From positions 682,001 to 746,000 of the forward strand of contig NZ_CP162412.1 in NCBI RefSeq assembly GCF_040931995.1: a DNA stretch of 64,000 nucleotides, read 5' to 3'. Shown here piece after piece: positions 8,334 through 17,112 of the stretch. Origin of the DNA: Pelagovum sp. HNIBRBA483. Lineage in GTDB: Bacteria > Pseudomonadota > Alphaproteobacteria > Rhodobacterales > Rhodobacteraceae. The position numbers and the translations under genes were made by a program. The first letter of the stretch is position 1, and each line of letters opens with the position of its first letter. The notes beneath the pieces are model-generated. The model was not told the origin of the DNA and did not search any database. It was given only the letters and a program-made list of their open reading frames with translations.

Positions 8334-9266
8334 TCAACGCGCCGATGTCAGCGAGAGGAATACATCTTCAAGGTCAGCTTCCTCGGTCTTAACGTCGCGA
8401 ATACTGATGCCTACGTCCCGCACCGCTGCGAGGACTGACTCGGCCGTGGTGGTAGAACTGCGATAGGTAAAGACGAGTGCACCATCATTGCGCTTGCTTG
8501 CGGTGATTCCCGCTGGCAACGGTGGGATATCAGCGGCGCCGTCAGGGTGAATCACCATGGTTTTCCCGTCCAAGCGACCAAGCAGGTTCGCGGTGGTATC
8601 GCGGGTAATTAATTCGCCGTGGTTGATGATCGCGATCTCATCACACATCGCCTCTGCCTCTTCGAGGTAATGGGTGGTCAAAATGATTGTCATGCCGTCT
8701 TCTTCGTTCAGGCGCCGCACATTTTTCCAGAGCATATTGCGCAGTTCGATGTCGACACCGGCAGTGGGTTCATCGAGCACGAGAATCTGTGGGCGGTGGA
8801 CGAGGGCTTTTCCGAGGAGGAGCCGCCGCCGCATGCCGCCTGAGAGAGAGCGGGAGTAAGCTTCCGCTTTGTCGGTCAGGCCGATGAGTTCAAGAATTTC
8901 TTCGGTGCGGCGTTGAGATCTTGGAACGCCGTATAGGCCGGCTTGCACTTCAAGGCTGCCACGGGGCGTGAAGAACGGATCAAGGTTGGGTTCCTGTGGC
9001 ATGATCCCGATTGCGGCGCGGCTTTGCCTCGGATTTTTGTCCTGATCGAAACCCCAGATTCGGACAGTACCCGCCGACTTTGTGACAAGACCAGCAAGGA
9101 TGTTGATCAAGGTCGATTTTCCCGCCCCGTTAGGGCCGAGCAAACCGAAGATCGACCCTCTCGGGATATCCAGATCGACGCCTTTGAGAGCTTCTTTGGC
9201 GGGGGAGCGGCCAGAAGCGCGGTAAGTCTTGCGCAGACCCGATATTTCAATGGCGTTCTGTGACAT
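8334..9266 (-). CDS. ABC transporter ATP-binding protein (ABC-2/drug-type)
   Basis: The 310-residue ATPase has Walker A '[14 protein letters not shown]', the Q-loop '[10 protein letters not shown]', signature '[15 protein letters not shown]', Walker B '[12 protein letters not shown]' and the switch His in '[10 protein letters not shown]'. The C-terminal ~80 residues resemble the regulatory extension of NodI/CcmA/DrrA-type exporters. The in-frame extension to 9641 overlaps a divergent gene and is rejected in favour of the ATG at 9266 ('MSQNAIEI'). No permease gene lies on either side: the neighbours are HIT and a zinc-finger gene on the other strand. The partner membrane subunit must therefore be elsewhere. 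The substrate is unknown. Confidence 0.9.
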   Translation of the reverse strand: MSQNAIEISGLRKTYRASGRSPAKEALKGVDLDIPRGSIFGLLGPNGAGKSTLINILAGLVTKSAGTVRIWGFDQDKNPRQSRAAIGIMPQEPNLDPFFTPRGSLEVQAGLYGVPRSQRRTEEILELIGLTDKAEAYSRSLSGGMRRRLLLGKALVHRPQILVLDEPTAGVDIELRNMLWKNVRRLNEEDGMTIILTTHYLEEAEAMCDEIAIINHGELITRDTTANLLGRLDGKTMVIHPDGAADIPPLPAGITASKRNDGALVFTYRSSTTTAESVLAAVRDVGISIRDVKTEEADLEDVFLSLTSAR

Positions 9267-9364
9267 CTGTTGCCTTTCGCGACTTGTTCGCGGCGTTGGG
9301 ATCAGTAGTATGCTCCCGATGTAAAGCGGGCGGTTGTCCGCGGCAACCAAATGAAGGCGACGCA

Positions 9365-9547
9365 ATGACCCATCCGGTGCCAGAAACCAAAATTGTCGAT
9401 CAGTGGCGCATCGCTTGCGATGGCGGCGAGGGCGCATTGGGGCATCCGCGCGTGTGGCTCTCGATTCCGCATGATCGTGGTTGGGTAGAGTGCCCATATT
9501 GCGATGCGCGTTTCGTTCACGGTGAAGCGGCAGACGACGCCGACTAA
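9365..9547 (+). CDS. Small zinc-finger protein (zf-CHCC, NDUFS6-like)
   Basis: The 60-residue protein contains one C-x8-H-x14-C-x2-C arrangement ('[10 protein letters not shown]' followed by '[11 protein letters not shown]'). This is the zf-CHCC fold shared with the NDUFS6/NuoS6 accessory subunit of complex I. The ATG at 9365 has an AAGG ribosome-binding site, and the longer frame from 9260 would overlap the divergent ABC ATPase. In alphaproteobacteria such proteins are annotated as zinc-finger domain-containing proteins or complex I accessory subunits. A role in respiratory complex I is plausible from family knowledge only, as no nuo genes are in the window. Confidence 0.85.
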   Translation: MTHPVPETKIVDQWRIACDGGEGALGHPRVWLSIPHDRGWVECPYCDARFVHGEAADDAD

Positions 9548-9624
9548 GCCGCTTTCGCATTCCACACTGGAAGCTGATCCCCGTTCGTGCCAAACCATGA
9601 GTAAACGCAGGAACGGGAGTTGCC

Positions 9625-12435
9625 ATGACGGGCTTCGGCAAGGGATGCCATTTGCACCTGATCGACGGATCGGCTTTTATCTTCAGAGCCTACCACGCGC
9701 TGCCGCCGCTGACGCGCAAATCAGACGGGTTGCCCGTTGGTGCGGTGAGCGGCTTCGTCAACATGCTGCAACGCTATGTCGAGTCGAATAACGGGCCCGA
9801 TGCCGCAACACATGTTGCAGTGATTTTCGATAAGGGCAGCCACACATTCCGTAACGATCTTTATGATCTCTACAAAGCCAATCGGGACGAGATGCCCGAA
9901 GACCTGCGCCCGCAAATGCCGCTGACGCGGAGGGCGACGGAAGCATTCAATATCGCTTGCAAAGAGCTTGAAGGCTTTGAGGCGGACGACATCATCGGGA
10001 CGCTCGCCTGCCGTGCGCGCGAAGCGGGCGGGCGCGTGACCATTGTTTCTTCGGACAAGGATTTGATGCAGCTCGTCGGTGACGGCGTCGAAATGCTTGA
10101 TCCGATGAAGAACCGCCGGATTGACCGCGAAGGTGTTTTTGAAAAGTTTGGGGTGGCGCCGGAACGTGTTGTGGACGTGCAGGCGTTGGCGGGCGACAGC
10201 GTTGACAACGTCCCCGGTGCGCCGGGTATCGGGATCAAAACCGCGGCGCTCTTGATCAATGAGTTTGGCGACCTGGAGACGTTGCTAGACCGCGCCGAGG
10301 AGATCAAACAGCCGAAGCGGCGGCAGACTTTGATCGAGAACCGCGCGCAGATCGAACTGTCGAAGAAATTGGTCCAGCTTGATTGCGATATGGTGCTCGA
10401 TTTTACACTCGAAGAATTGGAAGTGCGTGATCCGGATCCAGACGCACTGCTTGGCTTTCTGGCCGAAATGGAATTCCGCACGATAACAAAGCGCGTGTCC
10501 GAAAAGCTTGGTGTTGAGGCTCCGGTGATTCTGGACACGACGCCGGAAGGGGCTGATCCTGTCGATGCGGTGCCGAGCATCGCTGAACTGCCCTTTGATA
10601 CGGACGCCTATGAATGTGTGCGTACAGAAGCGCAACTCAAACAATGGATCACCAAGATCATCGATCGCGGCTATGTTGCCGTCGATACGGAGACAACGGG
10701 CCTTGACGAGATGCGGGCCGATCTCGTCGGGATTAGCCTTTGTGTCGAGGCTGGGCAGGCGTGTTACATCCCATTGACGCATAAGGAGGCGCGCGGAGAC
10801 GACCTCTTCGGCTCGGATGCCTTGGCCGATGGGCAAATGGGGCTGGAAGATTGCTTGACGTTGCTTCGTCCAGTTCTGGAGGATCAAGCGATCCTGAAAA
10901 TCGGGCAGAATATGAAATATGATGCCAAGATTTTTGCCCGCTACGATGTGACCGTCGCGCCAATTGATGACACGATGCTCATTTCCTACGCCATGAATGC
11001 GGGGCTTCACGGGCATGGGATGGACCTGTTGAGCGAGCGCTACCTTGGCCACAAGCCGATCGAGATTAAATCCCTTCTCGGAACAGGAAAGAGCGCTATC
11101 ACGTTTGATCGGGTACCAGTTGATGATGCTGTAAAATACGCGGCTGAAGATGCCGATATTACGCTCCGCCTATGGCAGCATCTCAAGCCACAGCTGCACC
11201 GGAACAAGGTCACGACCGTCTACGAGACGATGGAACGTCCACTGGTGCCGGTCTTGGCGCGGATGGAGATGGCGGGGATCAAAGTCGAGCGCGACACGTT
11301 GAGCCGGATGTCCAATTCATTCGCCCAGAAGATGGCGGGGTTGGAGGCTGAAATACAGGAAAAAGCAGGAAGGCCATTCAATGTAGGTTCACCCAAGCAG
11401 CTTGGTGAAATCCTGTTCGATGAGCTTGGCCTGCCTGGTGGCAAGAAAGGTAAGACAGGTGCTTATGGAACAGGCGCGGATGTCTTGGAGGATCTGGCGA
11501 CCGAACATGAATTGCCTGGGCTGGTGCTCGACTGGAGGCAATTGTCCAAGCTGAAATCCACCTACACCGACGCATTACAGGATCACATAAACCCTGCCAC
11601 GGGGCGGGTGCATACGTCCTATGTGATTTCTGGCGCGAATACGGGGCGGTTGGCCTCGACGGATCCCAATCTGCAAAACATTCCTATACGATCCGAGGAT
11701 GGTCGGCGTATTCGCGAGGCCTTTGTCGCAGAAGAGGGTAAGCGGATTGTCAGCCTCGATTACAGCCAGATCGAATTGCGTATTCTGGCGCATGTGGCAG
11801 GGATTGATACGCTCAAACAGGCCTTCCGTGACGGGCAGGATATTCACGCGCTGACGGCCAGCGAGATGTTTGATGTGCCTCTTGCGGAGATGACATCAGA
11901 TATTCGCAGGCAGGCGAAAGCAATCAATTTCGGCGTGATCTACGGTATTTCTGGTTTTGGTTTGGCGCGTAATTTGCGGATTCCGAGAGCTGAGGCGCAG
12001 GGCTTTATTGATCGTTACTTTGAACGTTTCCCCGGTATTCGTGCTTACATGGACGATACCGTCGCCTTCGCCAAAGAACACGGCTTCGTTGAAACCCTGT
12101 TTGGGCGTAAAATCCATACGCCAGAGATCAACGCAAAAGGCCCGGGTGCAGGATTTGCGAAACGCGCAGCGATCAACGCACCAATTCAGGGAACGGCTGC
12201 TGATGTGATCCGGCGGGCCATGATCCGTATGGATGCGGCCATTTCGGATTTGCCTGCAAAGATGCTATTGCAGGTGCATGACGAATTGATCTTCGAGGTT
12301 GATGAAGGCTGCGTGGATGACCTGATCGCGCGTGCGCGCGACGTGATGGAGAGCGCAGCAGACCCGGCTGTCAGGCTGGATGTCCGCTTAGAGGCCGATA
12401 GCGGCGTCGGCGCCAATTGGGCGGAAGCACATTAA
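9625..12435 (+). CDS. polA: DNA polymerase I
   Basis: The 936-residue protein has all three Pol I domains. The 5'-3' exonuclease (residues ~8-290) includes 'FEADDIIGTLA' and 'DKDLMQLV'. The 3'-5' exonuclease (~335-540) keeps its acidic residues ('AVDTETTGLDEM'), so proofreading should be active. The polymerase (~560-936) has motif A 'VSLDYSQIELRILAH', motif B 'RRQAKAINFGVIYG' and motif C 'LLQVHDELIFEV'. It fills repair gaps and removes RNA primers. The ATG at 9625 has a GGGAG ribosome-binding site. The length is normal for the family and nothing is missing. Confidence 0.97.
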   Translation: MTGFGKGCHLHLIDGSAFIFRAYHALPPLTRKSDGLPVGAVSGFVNMLQRYVESNNGPDAATHVAVIFDKGSHTFRNDLYDLYKANRDEMPEDLRPQMPLTRRATEAFNIACKELEGFEADDIIGTLACRAREAGGRVTIVSSDKDLMQLVGDGVEMLDPMKNRRIDREGVFEKFGVAPERVVDVQALAGDSVDNVPGAPGIGIKTAALLINEFGDLETLLDRAEEIKQPKRRQTLIENRAQIELSKKLVQLDCDMVLDFTLEELEVRDPDPDALLGFLAEMEFRTITKRVSEKLGVEAPVILDTTPEGADPVDAVPSIAELPFDTDAYECVRTEAQLKQWITKIIDRGYVAVDTETTGLDEMRADLVGISLCVEAGQACYIPLTHKEARGDDLFGSDALADGQMGLEDCLTLLRPVLEDQAILKIGQNMKYDAKIFARYDVTVAPIDDTMLISYAMNAGLHGHGMDLLSERYLGHKPIEIKSLLGTGKSAITFDRVPVDDAVKYAAEDADITLRLWQHLKPQLHRNKVTTVYETMERPLVPVLARMEMAGIKVERDTLSRMSNSFAQKMAGLEAEIQEKAGRPFNVGSPKQLGEILFDELGLPGGKKGKTGAYGTGADVLEDLATEHELPGLVLDWRQLSKLKSTYTDALQDHINPATGRVHTSYVISGANTGRLASTDPNLQNIPIRSEDGRRIREAFVAEEGKRIVSLDYSQIELRILAHVAGIDTLKQAFRDGQDIHALTASEMFDVPLAEMTSDIRRQAKAINFGVIYGISGFGLARNLRIPRAEAQGFIDRYFERFPGIRAYMDDTVAFAKEHGFVETLFGRKIHTPEINAKGPGAGFAKRAAINAPIQGTAADVIRRAMIRMDAAISDLPAKMLLQVHDELIFEVDEGCVDDLIARARDVMESAADPAVRLDVRLEADSGVGANWAEAH

Positions 12436-12475
12436 TTAGGCAGAGGATATTCGAAATGTCTGATCGGAGCCTACC

Positions 12476-13132
12476 ATGACCTTTTGGATTGAAATGGTCG
12501 GTTGGGCTGCGGTCGCGTTCACTTTTGCAGCCTACTCGATGAAAACGATGTTGCCGCTGCGGGTGGTGGCAATCCTCGCGAATATTTCGTTTGTCTACTT
12601 CAGCTACGAGGAATCCATCCTACCGACATTGGTGCTGCATCTTGCCTTGCTGCCACTGAATGTTACGCGGCTGGTACAGATCCTAAAAATGCGCCGGAAG
12701 GTGCGTGACGTTTCCCATCAGGATGGAAATTTAGAAGGGCTGCGCCCCCTGCTGAAAGCCGTGGATTTTGACGACGGCAGCTACGTTTTCCGCAAAGGGG
12801 ATCCGCCCGACCGTATTTATGTTTTGGATGCGGGGGAGATCGAGCTTGTCGAGCTAGGGAAGACCCTGAAGCCTGGCGAATTGTTTGGTGAAATTGCGTT
12901 CTTCACCGAGCAAAAGGTGCGGACGCTTTCTGCCAAATGCAAAGGCCCCTGTCGTATCCTGACGATGAATGAAAATGACTTCCTCAGGGTTTATTACCAA
13001 GATCCGTCATTCGGGTTCTACATCATCAAGCTGGTTGCTTCGCGGCTTTATGAAGGTATCGAGCAGCGGCCCGATGCCTATCGGACCGCTGCCGGCGGCG
13101 ACAATTCGTCCAACGAGCGCCATCCGGTTTAG
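12476..13132 (+). CDS. POPDC-like membrane protein with cyclic nucleotide-binding domain
   Basis: The 218-residue protein has an N-terminal hydrophobic region (~1-75) that can form three membrane segments: 'WAAVAFTFAAYSM', 'LRVVAILANISFVYFSY' and 'LVLHLALLPLNVTRLVQIL'. It is followed by a cNMP-binding beta-barrel (~90-200). The phosphate-binding cassette 'LFGEIAFFTEQKVRTLSA' keeps the Glu and Arg needed to hold the nucleotide, so binding competence is likely. No helix-turn-helix or channel pore follows. This three-TM plus CNBD layout recalls Popeye-domain (POPDC) proteins, a comparison made from memory of the topology. It follows polA by 40 bp and may share its transcript. The output is unknown. 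Confidence 0.72.
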   Translation: MTFWIEMVGWAAVAFTFAAYSMKTMLPLRVVAILANISFVYFSYEESILPTLVLHLALLPLNVTRLVQILKMRRKVRDVSHQDGNLEGLRPLLKAVDFDDGSYVFRKGDPPDRIYVLDAGEIELVELGKTLKPGELFGEIAFFTEQKVRTLSAKCKGPCRILTMNENDFLRVYYQDPSFGFYIIKLVASRLYEGIEQRPDAYRTAAGGDNSSNERHPV

Positions 13133-13173
13133 GGAGGGAGAGAAGAAGGCACATCAGCGGACGCATTGCGACG

Positions 13174-13635
13174 CTAGTTTACAGGCTTACCTTCAAGGAT
13201 GTCGCTGTTTCTGGATGATTTCGAAATCTCGATGCGGCGCGGTTTAAGCGCCTCGGGCACTTCTTTGACCAAATCAATGTGCAGCATGCCGTTCTCATGC
13301 ACCGCGCCAGAGACACGAACATGATCGGCTAGTTGGAAACGACGCTCGAAGGCGCGCGTAGCGATGCCGCGATGCAAATATGTGCGCTCTTCCTCGTCAG
13401 ATTTGCGACCTGAAATGAGAAGTGCGTTCTCGCGGACCTCAATGGTGAGATCCTCATCGGAGAAACCCGCGACTGCGAGCGAAATACGCCATGCATCCTC
13501 GGAGGTTTTTTCGATGTTGTAGGGGGGGTAGCTGGGCTGGCTTACGTCTTTTGTCAGGACGCGATCCATAAGGTCGGCGATCTGATCGTAGCCAACTGTG
13601 GCGCGATACAGGGGTGCGAGATCAAAGCTGCGCAT
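13174..13635 (-). CDS. Small heat-shock protein, Hsp20/alpha-crystallin family
   Basis: The 153-residue chaperone has an IbpA-like N-terminus ('MRSFDLAPLYRATVGYDQIA'). Its alpha-crystallin domain (~35-125) includes 'YNIEKTSEDAWRISLAVAGF', 'LLISGRK' and 'YLHRGIATRAFERRFQL'. The C-terminal tail carries an IxI motif ('RRIEISK'). It holds unfolding proteins in a refoldable state. The ATG at 13635 has a strong GGAGGA ribosome-binding site. That site lies in a short hairpin resembling a ROSE thermometer, so translation is probably temperature-controlled. It is convergent with the POPDC-like gene. Confidence 0.93.
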   Translation of the reverse strand: MRSFDLAPLYRATVGYDQIADLMDRVLTKDVSQPSYPPYNIEKTSEDAWRISLAVAGFSDEDLTIEVRENALLISGRKSDEEERTYLHRGIATRAFERRFQLADHVRVSGAVHENGMLHIDLVKEVPEALKPRRIEISKSSRNSDILEGKPVN

Positions 13636-13690
13636 GGGAATCCTCCTTTGAGCGATACCTATTTTTATGCCTTCCCGAAGGGACAGGCGG
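13636..13690 (-). promoter_or_regulatory. ROSE-like RNA thermometer candidate in the hsp20 leader
   Basis: Read on the minus strand, UCGCU (13655-13651), loop CAA, and AGGA (13647-13644) form the short hairpin of ROSE elements. In that pattern a U-Y-G-C-U stretch pairs with the Shine-Dalgarno AGGA around one bulged G. A second hairpin with a UUCG loop (UCCC-UUCG-GGA) lies just upstream, near 13673-13684. ROSE elements typically precede small heat-shock genes in alphaproteobacteria, which fits the downstream gene. Confidence 0.5.
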
Positions 13691-13756
13691 TGATCGAGGC
13701 CCAATTTGGCGCCTCTCTTAAAGATATTGGAAAGGGTGAAAGGCTTTTCAAGAGGG

Positions 13757-14581
13757 TCAGGGACGAATGAATTTCGCGCCGGTGTCCGTGCGTTCGCCAG
13801 GGGTGATTACGCGCACTTGAGGCGGGGGATTGCGACCCAGCGCGCCGGTCCCTGCGCGTGATGCGGCGATCACGGCGGGCAGGGTTGCGGCAATGTCCGG
13901 TCCGAGCGTTACCCGCCGCCCGTCATCCAGCTCGCCCATTGCGGAGACGACCGAGACAATCGCCAGATGCGATCCGACCTGCTGGAACACAGGGGCGCCG
14001 GACGTGCCGAAATCGGCCTCGCAGTCAGTCACAAGCATTTCATTTGCGACACCGACAAAGCGACACCCCTCTTGCAGGATAGGGCTGTCGGCATGATCCT
14101 TGTCGTAAGATACAAGGGTAACGTTCGCGGCGGTCAAGCTGGCGACCGTAGTGGCAAACGGCTCGATATCCGGTAGGCGGATCGGTTGTGCGAGCTGGAT
14201 CAGGGCGAGATCATGTGCCGAACGATCCGTTGGCTCGTCGGAGAAGTAGTCAAAAGCGGGGTGTATGGTGATGCTCCGGGCCTGCCGCGTAACAGCGGCG
14301 ATGCCCCGCCGCAGCCCCGCTCGAAAAGTCAGTCTGCTCACCGAAACGGGAGCATCTGTGTGGTGATCTATGACGCAATGAGCCGCAGTGATCACGAGGT
14401 CGATGTCAATGATCGCAGCAGTACAAAAGCCCTGATCGCTAACGTCCAAACGTCCGACCGCCTTCCAGCTGGAGCCGATTTCTGTCGTATTGGCACCATC
14501 TAATGTCTGCGCACTACTTGCGTCAGGACTGCCACCTAAGAGCAGGCATAGTGCCGCGAGAAAGAATGCCGCAACGCGCAT
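13757..14581 (-). CDS. Secreted trypsin-like serine protease
   Basis: The 274-residue protein has an N-terminal signal peptide (hydrophobic 'AAFFLAALCLLLGG', cleavage likely near 'SSAQ'), so it should be periplasmic or secreted. The catalytic triad of the S1 family is intact: His68 in 'ITAAHC', Asp124 in 'AHDLALIQL' and Ser194 in 'DFGTSGAPV'. The usual GDSG is replaced by GTSG. Such V8/glutamyl-endopeptidase-like S1 proteins often cleave after acidic or small residues, but specificity cannot be read here. It lies 54 bp downstream of glcF on the same strand. A link to glycolate metabolism is not implied. Confidence 0.85.
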   Translation of the reverse strand: MRVAAFFLAALCLLLGGSPDASSAQTLDGANTTEIGSSWKAVGRLDVSDQGFCTAAIIDIDLVITAAHCVIDHHTDAPVSVSRLTFRAGLRRGIAAVTRQARSITIHPAFDYFSDEPTDRSAHDLALIQLAQPIRLPDIEPFATTVASLTAANVTLVSYDKDHADSPILQEGCRFVGVANEMLVTDCEADFGTSGAPVFQQVGSHLAIVSVVSAMGELDDGRRVTLGPDIAATLPAVIAASRAGTGALGRNPPPQVRVITPGERTDTGAKFIRP

Positions 14582-14635
14582 AGTAATGTGTTCCTGCTCG
14601 CCAGTTTAGGGCTGGATTGGATGCAACTTAGCGGG

Positions 14636-15970
14636 TTAGCGCAGGATTGGAACCTCTGGTTTGATCGGAGACGGGGATCGATGTGAGGTTTCCAGCGCGC
14701 GCGGCTTGGGACCACCCGTTGCCCAGTCCAGAAGTTCAACCGTGTGGACTACAGGCACGCCGGTCGCGGCACCGATTTGCATCATGCACCCAATATTCCC
14801 CGCGGCGATGATATCAGGCGATAGAGCCTCCAGAGTCTGCACTTTGCGCGCCTTTAGCTTGCCTGAAATTTCCGGCTGCATGAGGTTATATGTACCAGCG
14901 GAGCCGCAGCATAGATGTGGATCGGCTGGCTCAAGAACCGTAAAGCCAGCTTCTTTCAACAAGAGTTTTGGGTAGGTTTTGATTTGCTGGCCATGCTGAA
15001 GGGAGCACGCAGCGTGATAGGCAACTGTCAGGTCGGGAACGGTGGTCTGAGGTAGGTCAAGATCAGTAATGACCTCAGAAATGTCCTTTGCGATGGCGCT
15101 CACCCGCGCGGCATCGGCCGCAAGCGGATCGTTACGGAACATGTGGCCGTAGTCTTTGACCGTGGTGCCGCAGCCCGATGTGTTTATGACGATCGCATCA
15201 AGCCCTTCGCCATCCATTTCAGAGGCCCATGCGCGTATGTTTTTGGCTGCCGTCTTATGGCTTTCTTCTTCGCGGCCCATGTGGTGGGTCAGTGCACCAC
15301 AGCATCCTGCGCCTTCGGCTATCACCACTTCACAGCCAAGGCGGCGGAGGAGACGGATGGTCGCGTCATTGATGTCGGTGTTCAGCGCGCGCTGGGCGCA
15401 CCCGGTCATGAGTGCCACGCGTTTCCGGCGCGGCGTTTCTGGCGCAAAACATTGTGGATCGTCATTGCGGCTTACGGGTGGGATGGTCTTGGGGGCCATT
15501 TCAAGCATCGCCCGCAGCCGTGCGTCCGGAATCAACTTACGGAATGGGCGACCAATTTTCGCGCCGAGAAGCGCAATGCGGAATCGCATTGGATAGGGGA
15601 GTATGCGCGCCAAAACCCAGCGGAGCGCCCGGTCCGACCAAGGGCGGTCGTAGTGACGCTCGATATAAGCGCGGGCTTCGTCGATCAGATGCATGTAATG
15701 CACGCCTGACGGGCAGGTGCTCATGCAAGCAAGGCAGGACAAGCAGCGATCAATATGCTTGACGGTTTTCTCATCGGGTATGCGGCTGTTTTCCAGCATA
15801 TCCTTGATCAGGTAGATTCGGCCGCGGGGGCTATCCAGTTCGTCTCCAAGGACTTGGTAGGTAGGGCAGGTCGCGGTGCAAAATCCGCAATGCACGCAAG
15901 CGCGGAGTATTTCGTTGGCCCGTTGGATGCCTGGATCTTTGAGCTGTTCTGCGGTGAAATTCGTTTGCAT
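14636..15970 (-). CDS. glcF: Glycolate oxidase iron-sulfur subunit
   Basis: The 444-residue protein carries two [4Fe-4S] ferredoxin motifs near the N-terminus ('CVHCGFCTATCP' and 'CLSCLACMSTCP'). Two CCG-type domains follow, with 'GAGCCGALTHHMG' and 'HLCCGSAGTYNL'. It passes electrons from the GlcD/GlcE flavin subunits to the quinone pool during oxidation of glycolate to glyoxylate. It is third in the glcDEF order, with 2 bp separating it from glcE. Expression should follow the operator at 18570-18590 ahead of glcD. The length and motifs are normal. Confidence 0.95.
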   Translation of the reverse strand: MQTNFTAEQLKDPGIQRANEILRACVHCGFCTATCPTYQVLGDELDSPRGRIYLIKDMLENSRIPDEKTVKHIDRCLSCLACMSTCPSGVHYMHLIDEARAYIERHYDRPWSDRALRWVLARILPYPMRFRIALLGAKIGRPFRKLIPDARLRAMLEMAPKTIPPVSRNDDPQCFAPETPRRKRVALMTGCAQRALNTDINDATIRLLRRLGCEVVIAEGAGCCGALTHHMGREEESHKTAAKNIRAWASEMDGEGLDAIVINTSGCGTTVKDYGHMFRNDPLAADAARVSAIAKDISEVITDLDLPQTTVPDLTVAYHAACSLQHGQQIKTYPKLLLKEAGFTVLEPADPHLCCGSAGTYNLMQPEISGKLKARKVQTLEALSPDIIAAGNIGCMMQIGAATGVPVVHTVELLDWATGGPKPRALETSHRSPSPIKPEVPILR

Positions 15971-15972
15971 GG

Positions 15973-17085
15973 CTAGCCCATCAATCCAGGGTTCAGGATG
16001 CCGCGTGGATCGAACTTCTGCCTCAGCCCCGTGGCGATTTTGGCAAGCGGTGGGGCTTCAGGGTGAAAGGTCGAGATGCGGGTTTTGGTTTCAATCGAGG
16101 CGCGGATCAACGTAGCGTGACCCTGGAACGCACCGAGGCGGGCGCGCAGATCTGTTCCTTCTGGCATACGCAGCCAAATCAAGCCGCCGCCCCAATCAAG
16201 CACGCTCGCTAACGGGGCCGCGCGTTCAAGAAGAGACGGAGCGTCGGTGGCTTTTGTCGAGATGCGCCAAATATCGCCGGGTTCTCCGGCAAAAGCTTTC
16301 ACATCACGGATATCGCTCCAAAGAGTTTCGGCGTTTTCGACTATTTCTATCGCGCCAAAATCCTTCAATATCTCTGCCAGCTTGCTGCTTCGGTAATCCA
16401 CCGAAGCATTAAAACCTTCAAGGCGGAAAAGGGTGCGCGTGCTGCTGGTGTCATGGGCCACGCCGCTCACTTCGAAAGGAGAGCCGAGCGCGCGTGCCAT
16501 CGCTTTTACCGCTTGCGCTTGGTCCAACCCTGAAAGCGCCAAAGTTGCGGACTTCTCAACATTTGGGAGAACTTTCATTGCAACTTCGGTCAGGATTCCC
16601 AATGTTCCGTAACTACCAGCCAAGAGCTTCACAAGATCATAGCCGGTGACATTTTTCATCACGCGTCCGCCGTTTTTCAGCACTTTTCCAGCCCCGTCAA
16701 CGAATCGAACACCCAGCATGTAATCCCGCGCGGCACCCACCTGCACGCGGCGAGGACCGGAAAGGTTCATGGCTGCGATGGAGCCAATTGTTGGTGTGCC
16801 TTCCGTGCTGAGGAGTGCGCGGTAGTCTGGCGGCTCGAAGGGAAGGCGCTGATTATGCTCCGACAGTGCTGCCTTGATTTCGGCAATCGGTGTTCCGGCT
16901 TGAGCGACGATGGTCAACGCACCCGGTTCGTAAAGGGAGATACCCGACAAGCCGGTGGTTTTTACCACGGTGCAGGCTCCGGTAACGCGGCCAATAGGGC
17001 GGGTGCCGCCACCTTGAATATGCAACGGTCGTTGCGTTGTCGCGACCAGCTCAGCAAGCTCCTGCTCTGATTTGGGTGTGAGCAC
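15973..17085 (-). CDS. glcE: Glycolate oxidase FAD-binding subunit GlcE
   Basis: The 370-residue FAD-binding (PCMH-type) protein has 'LHIQGGGTRPIG' as its first FAD segment. The characteristic GlcE run is 'EGTPTIGSIAAMNLSGPRR', then 'GGRVMKNVTGYDLVKLLAGS' and 'GTLGILTEVAMKVLP'. It lacks the C-terminal FAD-oxidase cap of GlcD, as expected. The start is a GTG at 17085 with an upstream AAAGGGG site. It sits between glcD (27 bp gap) and glcF (2 bp gap), the standard gene order. Confidence 0.94.
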   Translation of the reverse strand: MLTPKSEQELAELVATTQRPLHIQGGGTRPIGRVTGACTVVKTTGLSGISLYEPGALTIVAQAGTPIAEIKAALSEHNQRLPFEPPDYRALLSTEGTPTIGSIAAMNLSGPRRVQVGAARDYMLGVRFVDGAGKVLKNGGRVMKNVTGYDLVKLLAGSYGTLGILTEVAMKVLPNVEKSATLALSGLDQAQAVKAMARALGSPFEVSGVAHDTSSTRTLFRLEGFNASVDYRSSKLAEILKDFGAIEIVENAETLWSDIRDVKAFAGEPGDIWRISTKATDAPSLLERAAPLASVLDWGGGLIWLRMPEGTDLRARLGAFQGHATLIRASIETKTRISTFHPEAPPLAKIATGLRQKFDPRGILNPGLMG

Positions 17086-17112
17086 GTCAGCGCCCCTTTC
17101 TTGCCAGGGGCA

